Of a DNA stretch of 64,000 nucleotides, positions 28,412 to 40,574 are shown piece after piece (the stretch's first letter is position 1; every line of letters begins with the position of its first letter). The notes beneath the pieces are model-generated. The model worked only from the letters and a program-made list of their open reading frames with translations, had not been told where the DNA came from and did no database searches. Origin of the DNA: Xylophilus sp. Lineage in GTDB: Bacteria > Pseudomonadota > Gammaproteobacteria > Burkholderiales > Burkholderiaceae_C. The translations under genes and the position numbers were made by a program. The stretch spans positions 124,001 to 188,000 of the forward strand of contig WNDY01000002.1 of NCBI GenBank assembly GCA_009914555.1. The letters are read 5' to 3'.

Positions 28412-30109
28412 ATGCCCCTCCTTCCGCGCTCCCGGCCTGCGCTGCGGCGCTGGCTTCCCTTCCTCGCCTGGCCGCGGCTCACGCGCGGGCTGCTCGCCGT
28501 CGAACTCACCGCAGGCATCACCGTCGGCCTGATGCTGGTGCCGCAGGGCCTGGCCTATGCGCAGCTGGCCGGCATGCCGGCGGTGACCGGCATCTACGCC
28601 TGCCTGGCGCCGGCGCTGGTCGCCGTGCTGTGGAGTTCGTCGCACCGGCTCGGCGTGGGGCCGACGGCGCTGACCAGCCTCCTGGTCGGCGCTTCGCTGG
28701 CCGAGCTGGCCCAGCCCGGCAGTCCGCAGTGGATCGCGCTGGCGGTGTGGCTGGCGCTGATGTCGGGCGCGGTGCAGCTGCTGCTGGGCGCCGTGCGCTT
28801 CGGCTGGCTGCTCAACATCATCACGGCACCAGTGCTCGCCGGGTTCACGCAGGCGGCGTCGATCCTGATCTTTGTCTCGCAGCTGCCGCCGCTGGTCGGC
28901 CTGCGCGGCGAATTCGACACGCTGCTGGCGCATCCGGACTTCCACCTGCCGGACACGGCCTTCGGCCTAGGCGGACTGGCGGCGCTCATTCTGCTGCGCC
29001 GCTGGCGGCCGCGCTTTCCGGCCGCGATGGCGGCGGTGGCGGTAGCCGCGGTGGTCAGCTGGGCGCTGGACTACGCCCAGGGCGGCGGCGCCGTCGTCGG
29101 CACCGTGCCGGCCGGGCTGCCCGCGCCGTCGCTGCCGCCGGCATTGCCGCGCCACCTGCTGGGCGCGCTCGTGATGCCGGCGCTGGCGATCGCGCTGGTG
29201 AGCTTCCTGGAGACGGCCTCCAGCGCCAAGGTCGACACGCGCCTCGCCGGCCGCCAGTGGGACGAGAACCAAGACCTGATCGGCCAGGGCCTGTCGAAGC
29301 TGGCCGCAGCCTTCAGCGGCAGCTTCCCGACCAGCGCGTCGTTCTCGCGCTCGGCGCTGAACCTGCATGCCGGCGCGCGCAGCGGCTGGGCCACGCTGTT
29401 CGCCGTGGCGCTGGTGCTGGCGGTGCTGCTGGTGGCCACGCCCGCGCTGTACTACGTGCCGCAGCCTGTGCTGGCCGCGCTGGTGGTGGCCGCGGTGACC
29501 AACCTGTTCAACCCGTCGGAGGTGCTGCGGCTCGCGCGCATCTCGCGCGTGGAGGCCGCCACCTGGGCCGTGACCTTCGCACTCACGCTGGTCACCTCGC
29601 CGCAGCTGTACTGGGGCGTGCTCGCGGGCATCCTGATGAGCCTGTCGCACTTCCTCTACCTGCGGCTGCATCCGCGCATCATCGAGGTGGGCCTGCATCC
29701 GGACGGCAGCCTGCGCGACCGGCACCTGTGGCAGCTGCCGCCGCTGGCCGGGCGCCTCTACGCGCTGCGCATGGATGCGGAGCTGGACTTCGCCTCGGCC
29801 GCGGCGCTGGAGCGCAACGTGGCGGCCCACATCGACGCGCATCCGCGGACCGCCCACGTCTGCCTGTTCGCCCAGCCGATCAACCGGATCGACGCGACCG
29901 GCGTGGAGGCCTTCGCCCGCATCCGCACCCTGCTCCACGAGCGCGGCATCGCCCTGCACGTGAGCGGCCTGAAGCTGCCGGTCGACACCGTGCTGCGCGG
30001 CGCCGGCGAGCTGCCCGACGGCCCGCTGCTGCACCTGTACCGCACCGACATCGAGGCGCTCGGCGCCCTGGCCCGGCTGGACGCCATGAAAGAAGGCGGC
30101 GCAACATAA
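28412..30109 (+). CDS. SulP-family anion transporter with STAS domain
   Basis: 565-residue inner-membrane transporter for sulfate, bicarbonate or a dicarboxylate. VELTAGITVGLMLVPQGLAYAQLAG is the SulP signature (first transmembrane region); GQGLSKLAAAFSGSFPTSASFSRSALN is the conserved substrate-site segment. About ten further hydrophobic segments follow. A C-terminal STAS domain spans about 435-560 (LDFASAAALERNVAAH, PINRIDATGVEAFARI). The sulfurtransferase gene starts 8 bp after its stop, so a sulfur-related substrate is plausible. Substrate cannot be read from sequence. Confidence 0.93.
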   Translation: MPLLPRSRPALRRWLPFLAWPRLTRGLLAVELTAGITVGLMLVPQGLAYAQLAGMPAVTGIYACLAPALVAVLWSSSHRLGVGPTALTSLLVGASLAELAQPGSPQWIALAVWLALMSGAVQLLLGAVRFGWLLNIITAPVLAGFTQAASILIFVSQLPPLVGLRGEFDTLLAHPDFHLPDTAFGLGGLAALILLRRWRPRFPAAMAAVAVAAVVSWALDYAQGGGAVVGTVPAGLPAPSLPPALPRHLLGALVMPALAIALVSFLETASSAKVDTRLAGRQWDENQDLIGQGLSKLAAAFSGSFPTSASFSRSALNLHAGARSGWATLFAVALVLAVLLVATPALYYVPQPVLAALVVAAVTNLFNPSEVLRLARISRVEAATWAVTFALTLVTSPQLYWGVLAGILMSLSHFLYLRLHPRIIEVGLHPDGSLRDRHLWQLPPLAGRLYALRMDAELDFASAAALERNVAAHIDAHPRTAHVCLFAQPINRIDATGVEAFARIRTLLHERGIALHVSGLKLPVDTVLRGAGELPDGPLLHLYRTDIEALGALARLDAMKEGGAT

Positions 30110-30116
30110 TGCGCCC

Positions 30117-31028
30117 ATGCCGACCCCCTACACGACCCTGATTTCGCCCGAGGAACTGCTGCCGCTGCTCCACGGCCCCACGCCGCCTGTGGTGTTCGAC
30201 GCGAGCTTCGACCTCGCCCGCCCCGAATGGGGCGAGCAGCAGTACCTGGACTCCCACATCCCCGGCGCCATCTACGCGCACCTGGACCGCGACCTCAGCG
30301 CGCCGCATGGCGCGCCCGGCGCCCATGGCACGGTCGCCGTGGCGCACGAAGGAGCCGACCAGCCCGCCTCCGGTGGCCGCCACCCGCTGCCGAGCCGCGA
30401 GCGCTTCGCCGAATGGCTCTCCAGCATCGGCTTCTCCAACGACCGCCAGGCCGTGGTCTACGACCGCAACGGCGCCAACTACTGCGGCCGCCTCTGGTGG
30501 ATGCTCAAGTGGGCCGGCCACGATGCGGTGGCCGTGCTCGACGGCGGCTTGCAGGGCTGGCAGGCCGCGGGCGGCGCAGTGCGCGGCGGCGCGGAGCCGG
30601 CGCACTTCCAGGCCCACTTCGAGCTGCGCCCACCGCTGCGCCGGCTGGTCACCGCAGGCGAGGTCGAGGCCGCCCTGGGCGGCGCCGGCCAGACGGTGGT
30701 GGACGCGCGCGGCGGCCCGCGCTTTCGCGGCGAGGTCGAGCCGCTGGACCCGGTGGCCGGCCACATCCCCGGCGCGCTGAACCGCCCGTTCACCGAGAAC
30801 CTCGGCCCTGACGGCCGCTTCAAGCCCGCGGCGCAGCTGCGCGCCGAATTCGAGGCGCTGCTGGCCGGCCGTGATCCGGCCACGGTGGTCCACCAGTGCG
30901 GCAGCGGGGTCAGCGCGGTGCCGAACGTGCTCGCGCAGGAGCTCGCCGGCCTCGGCCAGGCCGGCCTGTTCGCCGGCAGCTGGAGCGAATGGTGCAGCGT
31001 GCCGGGGCGGCCCGTGGCCAAAGGATGA
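30117..31028 (+). CDS. 3-mercaptopyruvate/thiosulfate sulfurtransferase
   Basis: Two-domain rhodanese that transfers sulfane sulfur. 303 residues: an inactive N-terminal rhodanese domain (DASFDLARPEWGEQQYLDSH) and an active C-terminal one. The active-site loop is HQCGSGVSAVPN, with catalytic Cys261. CGSGVxA is typical of mercaptopyruvate sulfurtransferases (SseA) rather than of thiosulfate enzymes. Expressed with the SulP gene upstream. A palindromic repeat copy lies 9 bp after its stop. Confidence 0.93.
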   Translation: MPTPYTTLISPEELLPLLHGPTPPVVFDASFDLARPEWGEQQYLDSHIPGAIYAHLDRDLSAPHGAPGAHGTVAVAHEGADQPASGGRHPLPSRERFAEWLSSIGFSNDRQAVVYDRNGANYCGRLWWMLKWAGHDAVAVLDGGLQGWQAAGGAVRGGAEPAHFQAHFELRPPLRRLVTAGEVEAALGGAGQTVVDARGGPRFRGEVEPLDPVAGHIPGALNRPFTENLGPDGRFKPAAQLRAEFEALLAGRDPATVVHQCGSGVSAVPNVLAQELAGLGQAGLFAGSWSEWCSVPGRPVAKG

Positions 31029-31036
31029 TCTGGCGT

Positions 31037-31091
31037 GGGTATACGCCCATAGCGCGCTTCGGATACGCGCTGTGGGGCAATACTGGCCCCC
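31037..31091 (+). repeat. Palindromic repeat copy 2, downstream of the sulfurtransferase gene
   Basis: A 55-bp imperfect palindrome, GGGTATACGCCCATAGCGCG through to CAATACTGGCCCCC. It has the 21-base core AGCGC-N11-GCGCT shared with the copies at 46708 and 54152 and outer GGGTATA/ATAC arms. It may fold as an RNA hairpin at the end of the SulP-sulfurtransferase transcript. The remaining ~200 bases to flhD hold no gene that I can support. Confidence 0.7.
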
Positions 31092-31293
31092 ATCAAGTCG
31101 ACCAGCGGGGGCCGGCCATCTTCCCCTGGCATCCTATGCCGTGTAAGGCAAATTTCTAGGCCGGCCGCGCAAAACCAGACACCGCGCGCAGCCGAACCCC
31201 GACTTAATTTCCTTTTGGGGGTTCTTCACAATCCATTTCACCGGATCGCGCTGCGTTTTCCGGGCAACGGAACGGAAAAGGAAGGACCCTGCC

Positions 31294-31623
31294 ATGACCA
31301 GCGAACAGATGCTTGCCGAGATCCGCGAAGCGAATCTCACCTACCTGATGCTTGCACAGAACCTGATCCGGCAGGACAAGGCGGAGGCCGTCTACCGCCT
31401 GGGCCTGAGCGAGGACTCTGCCGAGCTGCTCGGCTCCCTCTCCACCGCCCAGATCCTCAAGCTGGCCTCGGGCAACACCCTGCTGTGCCGCTTCCGCGTG
31501 GACGACGACATGGTCTGGAACCTGCTGACCAACCACACGCCGGGCAACAAGGTCGGCAACGAGGCGACCAACCGCCTGCACGCCGGCATCCTGATGGCCA
31601 GCCGCGTCAGCGAAGTGCTCTGA
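31294..31623 (+). CDS. flhD: Flagellar transcriptional regulator FlhD
   Basis: Half of the FlhD4C2 master activator of flagellar operons. 109 residues, a normal length. ANLTYLMLAQNLIRQDKAEA and LSTAQILKLASGNTLLCRFR match FlhD, including the cysteine that forms the inter-subunit disulfide. A strong ribosome-binding site (GGAAGGA) precedes the ATG. flhC follows after 39 bp. The motility genes often found after flhDC are not here. Confidence 0.96.
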   Translation: MTSEQMLAEIREANLTYLMLAQNLIRQDKAEAVYRLGLSEDSAELLGSLSTAQILKLASGNTLLCRFRVDDDMVWNLLTNHTPGNKVGNEATNRLHAGILMASRVSEVL

Positions 31624-31662
31624 CCTCCGTTCCTCCTTCCCGTTCCACACCACGAGCCGACC

Positions 31663-32217
31663 ATGCCCGCAGCCGCCTCCGCCACCGTCAAGAGCGTCCT
31701 CAACGAATCGCGCCAGATCGAGCGCGCCGCCCTGCTGATCCGCATGGGCGCCCGCATGCAGGTGCTCGAATCGGAGACCACGCTGTCCTACGAGCGGCTG
31801 ATCCGCCTCTACAAGGAGATCGCCGGCAAGTCGCCGTCGAAGGGCCAGCTGCCGTTCTCGACCGACTGGTTCCTGACCTGGCAGGAGAACATCCACTCAT
31901 CGCTGTTCCTCAACATCCACGAATACCTGGTCAAGGGCGCGAGCCTGGACACGGTGGAACTGCTGACGAAGGCCTGGCGCCTCTACAACGAACAGGTGCA
32001 GGCCGCAGGCATCGAGCCACTGCTGTCGTTCACGCGCGCCTGGCGCCTGGTGAAGTTCGTCGAGGCCAGCATGCTGACCCGCACACCCTGCTCGCGCTGC
32101 GGCGGCCACTTCGTGACCGAGATGTACGAGAACGCCAAGCACTACACCTGCGGACTGTGCAACCCGCCGGCGCGCGCGGGCAAGAGCAAGAGCGCCGGGG
32201 CGCTGATGCTGCACTGA
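31663..32217 (+). CDS. flhC: Flagellar transcriptional regulator FlhC
   Basis: DNA-binding and zinc-binding partner of FlhD. 184 residues. The four-cysteine zinc site is complete: TPCSRCGGHFV and HYTCGLCNPP. SETTLSYERLIRLYKEIAGKSP and the TRAWRLVKF segment also fit. It forms a two-gene unit with flhD and is followed by about 490 bp without a supported gene. Confidence 0.96.
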   Translation: MPAAASATVKSVLNESRQIERAALLIRMGARMQVLESETTLSYERLIRLYKEIAGKSPSKGQLPFSTDWFLTWQENIHSSLFLNIHEYLVKGASLDTVELLTKAWRLYNEQVQAAGIEPLLSFTRAWRLVKFVEASMLTRTPCSRCGGHFVTEMYENAKHYTCGLCNPPARAGKSKSAGALMLH

Positions 32218-32709
32218 GGCGGCGCGCCTCACGGGCCCGCATGGGCGACCGTCTGCGGCCCGCCACCGCGGCTGTGGACGACCCGAGTCGGCGCCGCAGA
32301 TTCACTGAGATTCGCGTTGCGCCTCCGGGGGCTTGGACGAAAGCCCCAGGACGCAGCAAGGCGCAGCCATGCCGCGTGAAAACCCGGGCCGTCGCGTTTC
32401 CTGTGACGCCGCTCAGAACCACCAGCACGATGAACGCCTGCGCAGATCGGCGCGTCAACGCCGGTCAATCTGCGCAGCAGCGTCCGCACGTCCGCGGCCA
32501 GCGGTCGCGCAGCGACGCTCCTGCAGCACGGCCGAGTGGTTTTCTTACAGAATCTGCGCTGGGCCGCGCCTTCAAAAGGCCGGCCGAAGCAGCCTGTGCC
32601 TTGGCGCAGGCAAGCTATCTCTCAAAGTCGCAAGGCGGTGCGCCGGCATCATGCCGACCATGTTCCGCGGTCTTGAAGTCCAAGCTGCATTGAACATGAA
32701 GGGCCCTTT
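32218..32709. other. Gene-free 492-bp region with hairpins, after flhC
   Basis: I find no supportable gene here; open frames have poor composition and no ribosome-binding sites. Two hairpins stand out. GGGGCTT (32328-32334) pairs perfectly with AAGCCCC (32341-32347) across a six-base loop; it lacks a T-run, so it is not a clear terminator. GCCTGTGC and GCGCAGGC pair across a four-base loop at about 32592-32611. The NmrA-like gene has a GAAGGG ribosome-binding site at the right edge. A promoter or small RNA could lie here. Confidence 0.5.
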
Positions 32710-33675
32710 ATGAACACCAAGACCGTCCTGGTCGCCGGAGCGACCGGCACCCTGGGCACCCACATCGTCGGTGCGCTTCTGCAAGAGGGCGCCCATGTCA
32801 GGGCGATGGTCCGCGCGACGAGCGACCGCAGCCGCCTCGAAGCCCTCGGCGTGACGGACTTCGCGGTCGCCGACCTCAACGATCGGGCGTCGCTGGATCG
32901 CGCGCTGGCGGCCGAGCCCGGGGTCGCGGCCGTGGTCTCCAGCGCGGCAGGGTCCACTGGCCACTCCGCTCGCACGAAAGGCAACAGCGCGAAGACGGAC
33001 ACCGAAGGCTATCGGAACCTGGTGGACGCGGCCCGGCACGCGAATGTGCCCAGATTCGTCCTGATCTCGATTCTCGAGTGCGGCAAGGCCATCGGAGTGC
33101 CGCATTTCTCCGAGAAATTCGAGACCGAGAAATACCTGGCGACCACGCGCCAGCCATACATCGCCCTGCGCGCCGGAGCCTTTCTCGACCGGGCCAGGGA
33201 TGTGGTGCCCGACCACCTGCGCAAGGGCGTTTTCCCCGATATTCTTCCTGGGGTGCCGATGGCGCTCGTGTACTCGCGGGACCTGGCCCGGTATGCGTCC
33301 CAAGCCGCCCTCCGGATTCCGGATTCCGCTCTGAACCGGAGCGTGGACATCGGCTGCGACGTCCCGGCCACCGGCGAGAGGGTGGCCGCCGCTTTCACCC
33401 GGGTGCTGGGACGGCCGATCGTGGCCAGGCCGGTCTTTCCGCGCATCCTTTTCACCGTGCTGCCATGGGTGGCCTGGGTCTCGCCGCGTCTGCGGGACAA
33501 CCTCGCCGTGCTGAAGTGGCTGCGCAAGGGCGGCTACGTCAATCGCAATACCGGAGCGCAGAAGGAATTGTTCGGTGAATTGCCGACGATCGAGCAGACT
33601 GTGGCCCGGTACTGCCGTGACAAGGGATTGGTCCCCGGACCGGGAGAAGGCGCAGCCGTACCTGCGGTTTCATGA
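32710..33675 (+). CDS. NmrA-like NAD(P)-binding protein (atypical SDR)
   Basis: 321 residues with a Rossmann fold start TVLVAGATGTLGTHIVGALL (the GATGxxG nucleotide-binding motif) and NmrA-type features: VRAMVRATSDRSRLEALG, VVSSAAGSTGH and NVPRFVLIS. It has no classical YxxxK catalytic pair, so it may be a redox sensor or an NAD(P)H-dependent oxidoreductase of unknown substrate. A hydrophobic stretch FPRILFTVLPWVAWVSPRL near the C-terminus is unusual and could contact the membrane. It stands alone between flhDC and a pseudogene. Confidence 0.85.
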   Translation: MNTKTVLVAGATGTLGTHIVGALLQEGAHVRAMVRATSDRSRLEALGVTDFAVADLNDRASLDRALAAEPGVAAVVSSAAGSTGHSARTKGNSAKTDTEGYRNLVDAARHANVPRFVLISILECGKAIGVPHFSEKFETEKYLATTRQPYIALRAGAFLDRARDVVPDHLRKGVFPDILPGVPMALVYSRDLARYASQAALRIPDSALNRSVDIGCDVPATGERVAAAFTRVLGRPIVARPVFPRILFTVLPWVAWVSPRLRDNLAVLKWLRKGGYVNRNTGAQKELFGELPTIEQTVARYCRDKGLVPGPGEGAAVPAVS

Positions 33676-33690
33676 CCCCGCTGCCAGCGG

Positions 33691-34007
33691 TCAGCGCAGC
33701 ATCGACCGCATGTTCGCGCCCATCGGCAGCACCAGCGGCTGGGCCGTGAGCACCGCCGCATCGGCCGGCCGCACCAGGCGCAGGCTGACATACACCGCCG
33801 TCGCCGCCACCGCACAGGTGCCGACCACGACCGCCTGGACGCCCTGGGCCTGAGCCAGTCGCGCACCTCGCGCGACAGCAGCAGCTCGCCCTGGCCTTCG
33901 CGCACGGCGAAGTCGCGCTGCGCCAGCCGGCCGCCGGCCTGCTCGGCCACGCGCCGGGCGCCAGCGGCGCCGACTGCAGCAGCGCACGCCTTCTGCCGCG
34001 CAGACTC
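33691..34007 (-). pseudogene. FlgO-family outer-membrane protein relic (frameshifted, N-terminus lost)
   Basis: On the minus strand one frame reads AEQAGGRLAQRDFAVREGQG and ELLLSREVRD, then the homology continues in another frame as LAQAQGVQAVVVGTCAVAA and VYVSLRLVRPADAAVLTAQP. Together they match the C-terminal half of a FlgO-family domain. The switch is at about 33857-33858 and fits a one-base deletion. A further shift appears upstream, near 33950, and no signal peptide or start codon remains. The upstream lipoprotein gene ends at 34008. A sequencing error is possible for a single shift but explains the missing N-terminus poorly. Confidence 0.65.
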
Positions 34008-34532
34008 CTAGCGCTCCACCAGCGGCAGCACCGTCGCCGACACCGGCTCGGGGGCGAGGTACAGCGACACGTTCTCCGCCGGCACCGCGAACAGGTCGCT
34101 GGTGCGGGCCAGGTACCGGCCGTCGTTCTCAAGCGAGGTGGACACCAGCAGCTGGGCGCGGCGGCTGCCCGGCGACTGCAGCAGCTGCGTCTCGACCCGC
34201 AGTTCCACGCCCGTGGGCTCGACCGCCACGGCCACGCCGCGTTCGCGCAGCCGCGTGACCAGCAGGCTGCGCAGCCCCAGGTGGAAGGCCGAGGCGCCCG
34301 AGGGCACGACGTGGATGGCCGGCGCGTCGGCCGGCCAGGCGCGGGTCTTGTTGGCCAGGCGGCGCGCGATGTCGTCGGCCAGCAGGTCCCAGCGCGGGAT
34401 GACCGGCGCGGGCTCCACCGCTTCGGTGCTGGTGCCGCCGCCGGCCGGAGGCAGCGCGACGCAGCCGGCCAGCGCCAGCAGCGCACCGCCGGCCGCGAGG
34501 GTAGAGGAGATGGATGTGCGCATGGCGCGCAT
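34008..34532 (-). CDS. Predicted lipoprotein, function unknown
   Basis: 174 residues with a signal peptide ending in a lipobox, LLALAGCVAL, so it should be attached to a membrane. The mature domain has WDLLADDIARRLANKT, LRSLLVTRLRERGVAVAV and VELRVETQLLQSP. It resembles small envelope lipoproteins encoded next to FlgO-family genes, and the FlgO relic lies directly downstream. I cannot assign a function. An alternative start is the ATG three codons in (34523). Confidence 0.75.
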   Translation of the reverse strand: MRAMRTSISSTLAAGGALLALAGCVALPPAGGGTSTEAVEPAPVIPRWDLLADDIARRLANKTRAWPADAPAIHVVPSGASAFHLGLRSLLVTRLRERGVAVAVEPTGVELRVETQLLQSPGSRRAQLLVSTSLENDGRYLARTSDLFAVPAENVSLYLAPEPVSATVLPLVER

Positions 34533-34619
34533 GCTAACAAGCGCCGCAGCACCCGAGCCGGCGAACAGGGGCGGAATCGGCCGGCAGTTCGCCGCGCTGC
34601 AAAGCGGCTTGCTTCACAA

Positions 34620-34681
34620 ATACTCCTACACCTATCTTCTTACAGCGCCCTTCATTTGCTGACTTCAGCCATATACTCCCC
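34620..34681 (-). repeat. Palindromic repeat copy 3, overlapping the 3' end of the FUSC gene
   Basis: A diverged copy. On the minus strand it reads GGGGAGTATATGGCTGAAGT, then AAGGGCGCTGTAAGAAGATA, then GGTGTAGGAGTAT. TATATGGCT and GGGCGCT are identical to the copy at 46708-46757, and the outer GGGGTATA/ATAC arms are present. The left ~30 bp lie inside the coding sequence and encode its last residues (EYMAEVSK). Confidence 0.5.
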
Positions 34682-36883
34682 TTCTCCGCGCAGCAATGCC
34701 GCGACCACGTCGCCGAGCGCCGGCAGCTGGCGGCAGACCAGCGCGAGCTGCGCGAGCACCAGGCGCTGCTCGTCGTCGGGCGCCGCAGCGTCGTCGTCGC
34801 CGGCCTGCTCCAGCCGTGCGGCCAGGGATTGGGCGGCGCCGTCGCCGGCGTCCACGGCGTTGGCGCTGCGGCGGCGCAGCGATGCGGCCAGCGCTTCGAG
34901 CCGCGCGGCGGCCAGCTCGGCCGCTTCGCCGACCAGCCCGCCGGTCTCGACGCGGCTGCGGTGCGCGCCGAGCGCCGAGAGGTAGCTCAGCAGCGTGTGC
35001 GACAGCACCAGCAGCCGCATGCCGGCGGCCGCGTGGCGCCGCACGAAGCCGGGCTCCTTGAACAGCTGCGACAGCGCGGCCGACAGCGCGGAGTCGGCGT
35101 TGTGGGCATTGCGCCGCGCGAGGCGGTAGTCGAGATCGTCGTCCTTGCCGCTGCCGTACTGCGACATGATCTCGCGCAGATAGGCGCCGTTGGCCGCCAG
35201 CGCCTGCGCGGCCACCTCGTGCAGCCGCCGGCCCTGCCAGTCGGGCAGGATCAGGAACACGGCCGACACCGCGATCGCGCTGCCGACCAGCGTGTCGACC
35301 ATGCGCGGCACGATCAGCGTGTAGGCGTCACCCGAGATCTGGTTGAAGCTCAGCAGCACCAGCAGCGTGATGGCCGCCGTGGCCACCAGGTAGCGCGCGG
35401 TGCGCGTGGCGAAGAACAGCACGCCCGCGGCCACGATGAACAGCGCCTGCACCGCCGCGCCCGGAAAGAGCCGCATCACCGCCCAGCCCGCCACGAGCCC
35501 GGCCACGGTGCCGGCCACGCGCTGCGACACCTTGGCCAGCGTGGCGCCGTAGCTCTGCTGGCAGACGAAGAGCGTGGTCATCACGATCCAGTAGCCGTGG
35601 TGCGGATCGCTCAGCTGCATCACGCCGTAGCCCGCCGCGAGCGCCAGCGACAGCCGCACCGCGTGGCGCAGCAGCGGCGACGACAGCCGCAGCTGCGCGC
35701 GCACCCGCGCCCAGGCATCGGCCAGCGAACGCGGCGTGCGGTCGAACAGGCTGAAGTCGGCATGCAGGCCGCCGGCGCCGGGCGTGGCCGCGGCGGCCAG
35801 CTGCGCGTCGAGCGTGGCCAGGTTGCGCGCCAGCGCGCGCAGCGACCGCAGCGGCCGCGCCCAGGCCGGCTGCGCCTGCGCCGCCAGGTGGTCGATCGCG
35901 CCGCGCAGATCGTCGAGCGCGCGCGGCGCGGCCCCGTCGTGCGCCAGCGGCAGGTGGTTGCCCAGCGCCTCGGCCAGCCCGGTGCAGGCCGCGCCCTGCA
36001 GCGCCAGCACGCGCTGGGCGCGGTAGAGCACGTCGCTGTGGAAGAACACGTCGGCCCAGGCGTTGTAGTGGTAGTGCGACGAGCTGGCGCGCTCGTGCAC
36101 GTCCTGCGCGATGAAGTACAGGTTCAGGTGCTGCAGCATGCGGCCGGTGGGCGCCAGCGTGGCGCGCCGCCCCAGGCGGCTGAAGATGCTTTCCTTGGTG
36201 GCGTTGAGCGCGGCCACCACGCGGCCGTTGTACTGCGCCAGCGCGAGGCGGCGGCGCTCCACGTCGACGCCGCGCACCGGCTCGAAGAGGCTCGCCTTCA
36301 GGCGCAGGTAGTCGCCGAGCGCCTCGTAGAGCCGCACCAGGTTCTGCCGCACCGGCTGGTGCGGAAAGAGCGCGCACCAGGCCACCGACAGCAGCCCGTA
36401 CCACGCGGCGCCCGCGAGCAGCAGCGTGGGCACCTGCCAGAAGGCGCCGCGCCAGTGCGGCTGGGCGCGCAGCGCATCGGGCTCGACCGACAGCGCGGTG
36501 TAGATCGCAAGGATCATCGTGGCCTGCGCGATCGCGCGGTAGCGTTCGCCGACGGCGCCCAGCAGCGTGAGCCCGAAGGTCGCCAGCGTGAGCCCGCCAA
36601 CGAAGGCCCAGGGCCGGTCGAACAGCACCTCGACCGACGCTGCGGCCACGCCGAAGCTCAGCAGCGTGACCAGCAGCGCGCGCAGCCGGCCGCGCCAGTT
36701 GTCGTCGGTCTCGGCGATCGCGCTGGCGATGGTGCCGAGGAAGACCGGCGCGACAAGCGGCAGGCGGTCGAGGTGCCAGCACAGCGCCATCGCCCCGGCC
36801 AGCGCCACGAACACGCGCAGTCCGTAGACGAAGGCGTCCTGCGCCCACAGGCGGCGCCACCATGTTGTATTCAACAACCGCAT
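34652..36883 (-). CDS. FUSC-family inner membrane protein (YccS-like)
   Basis: 743 residues with two groups of about five to six hydrophobic segments (residues ~15-170 and ~395-530) separated and followed by cytoplasmic helical domains, the FUSC/YccS arrangement. MRLLNTTWWRRLWAQDAFVY and FLGTIASAIAETDDNWRGRL start the first half; LSDPHHGYWIVMTTLFVCQQ (the conserved Y/W-rich loop) and ARYLVATAAITLLVLLSFN belong to the second. Related proteins include aromatic acid exporters (AaeB), but YccS has no proven function. Its extreme C-terminus lies in a repeat element. nrdF ends 46 bp upstream on the same strand. Confidence 0.88.
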   Translation of the reverse strand: MRLLNTTWWRRLWAQDAFVYGLRVFVALAGAMALCWHLDRLPLVAPVFLGTIASAIAETDDNWRGRLRALLVTLLSFGVAAASVEVLFDRPWAFVGGLTLATFGLTLLGAVGERYRAIAQATMILAIYTALSVEPDALRAQPHWRGAFWQVPTLLLAGAAWYGLLSVAWCALFPHQPVRQNLVRLYEALGDYLRLKASLFEPVRGVDVERRRLALAQYNGRVVAALNATKESIFSRLGRRATLAPTGRMLQHLNLYFIAQDVHERASSSHYHYNAWADVFFHSDVLYRAQRVLALQGAACTGLAEALGNHLPLAHDGAAPRALDDLRGAIDHLAAQAQPAWARPLRSLRALARNLATLDAQLAAAATPGAGGLHADFSLFDRTPRSLADAWARVRAQLRLSSPLLRHAVRLSLALAAGYGVMQLSDPHHGYWIVMTTLFVCQQSYGATLAKVSQRVAGTVAGLVAGWAVMRLFPGAAVQALFIVAAGVLFFATRTARYLVATAAITLLVLLSFNQISGDAYTLIVPRMVDTLVGSAIAVSAVFLILPDWQGRRLHEVAAQALAANGAYLREIMSQYGSGKDDDLDYRLARRNAHNADSALSAALSQLFKEPGFVRRHAAAGMRLLVLSHTLLSYLSALGAHRSRVETGGLVGEAAELAAARLEALAASLRRRSANAVDAGDGAAQSLAARLEQAGDDDAAAPDDEQRLVLAQLALVCRQLPALGDVVAALLRGEGEYMAEVSK

Positions 36884-36905
36884 CCCCGACGATTGACCCG
36901 CATGA

Positions 36906-36928
36906 ACCCGGCACCACGCGGCGCCGGT
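36906..36928 (-). terminator. Hairpin between nrdF and the FUSC gene
   Basis: On the minus strand ACCGGCGCC-GCGT-GGTGCCGGGT folds into a strong stem with a one-base imperfection, directly after the nrdF stop. It has no T-run, so it may attenuate or protect the nrd transcript rather than terminate it by itself. Confidence 0.35.
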
Positions 36929-36929
36929 A

Positions 36930-40574
<3,645 letters not shown>

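Noticed and set aside
32333-32713. A 126-codon frame downstream of flhC
   Set aside because: No ribosome-binding site, shadow-like Arg/Ser/Ala composition, and it runs through the start of the NmrA-like gene.
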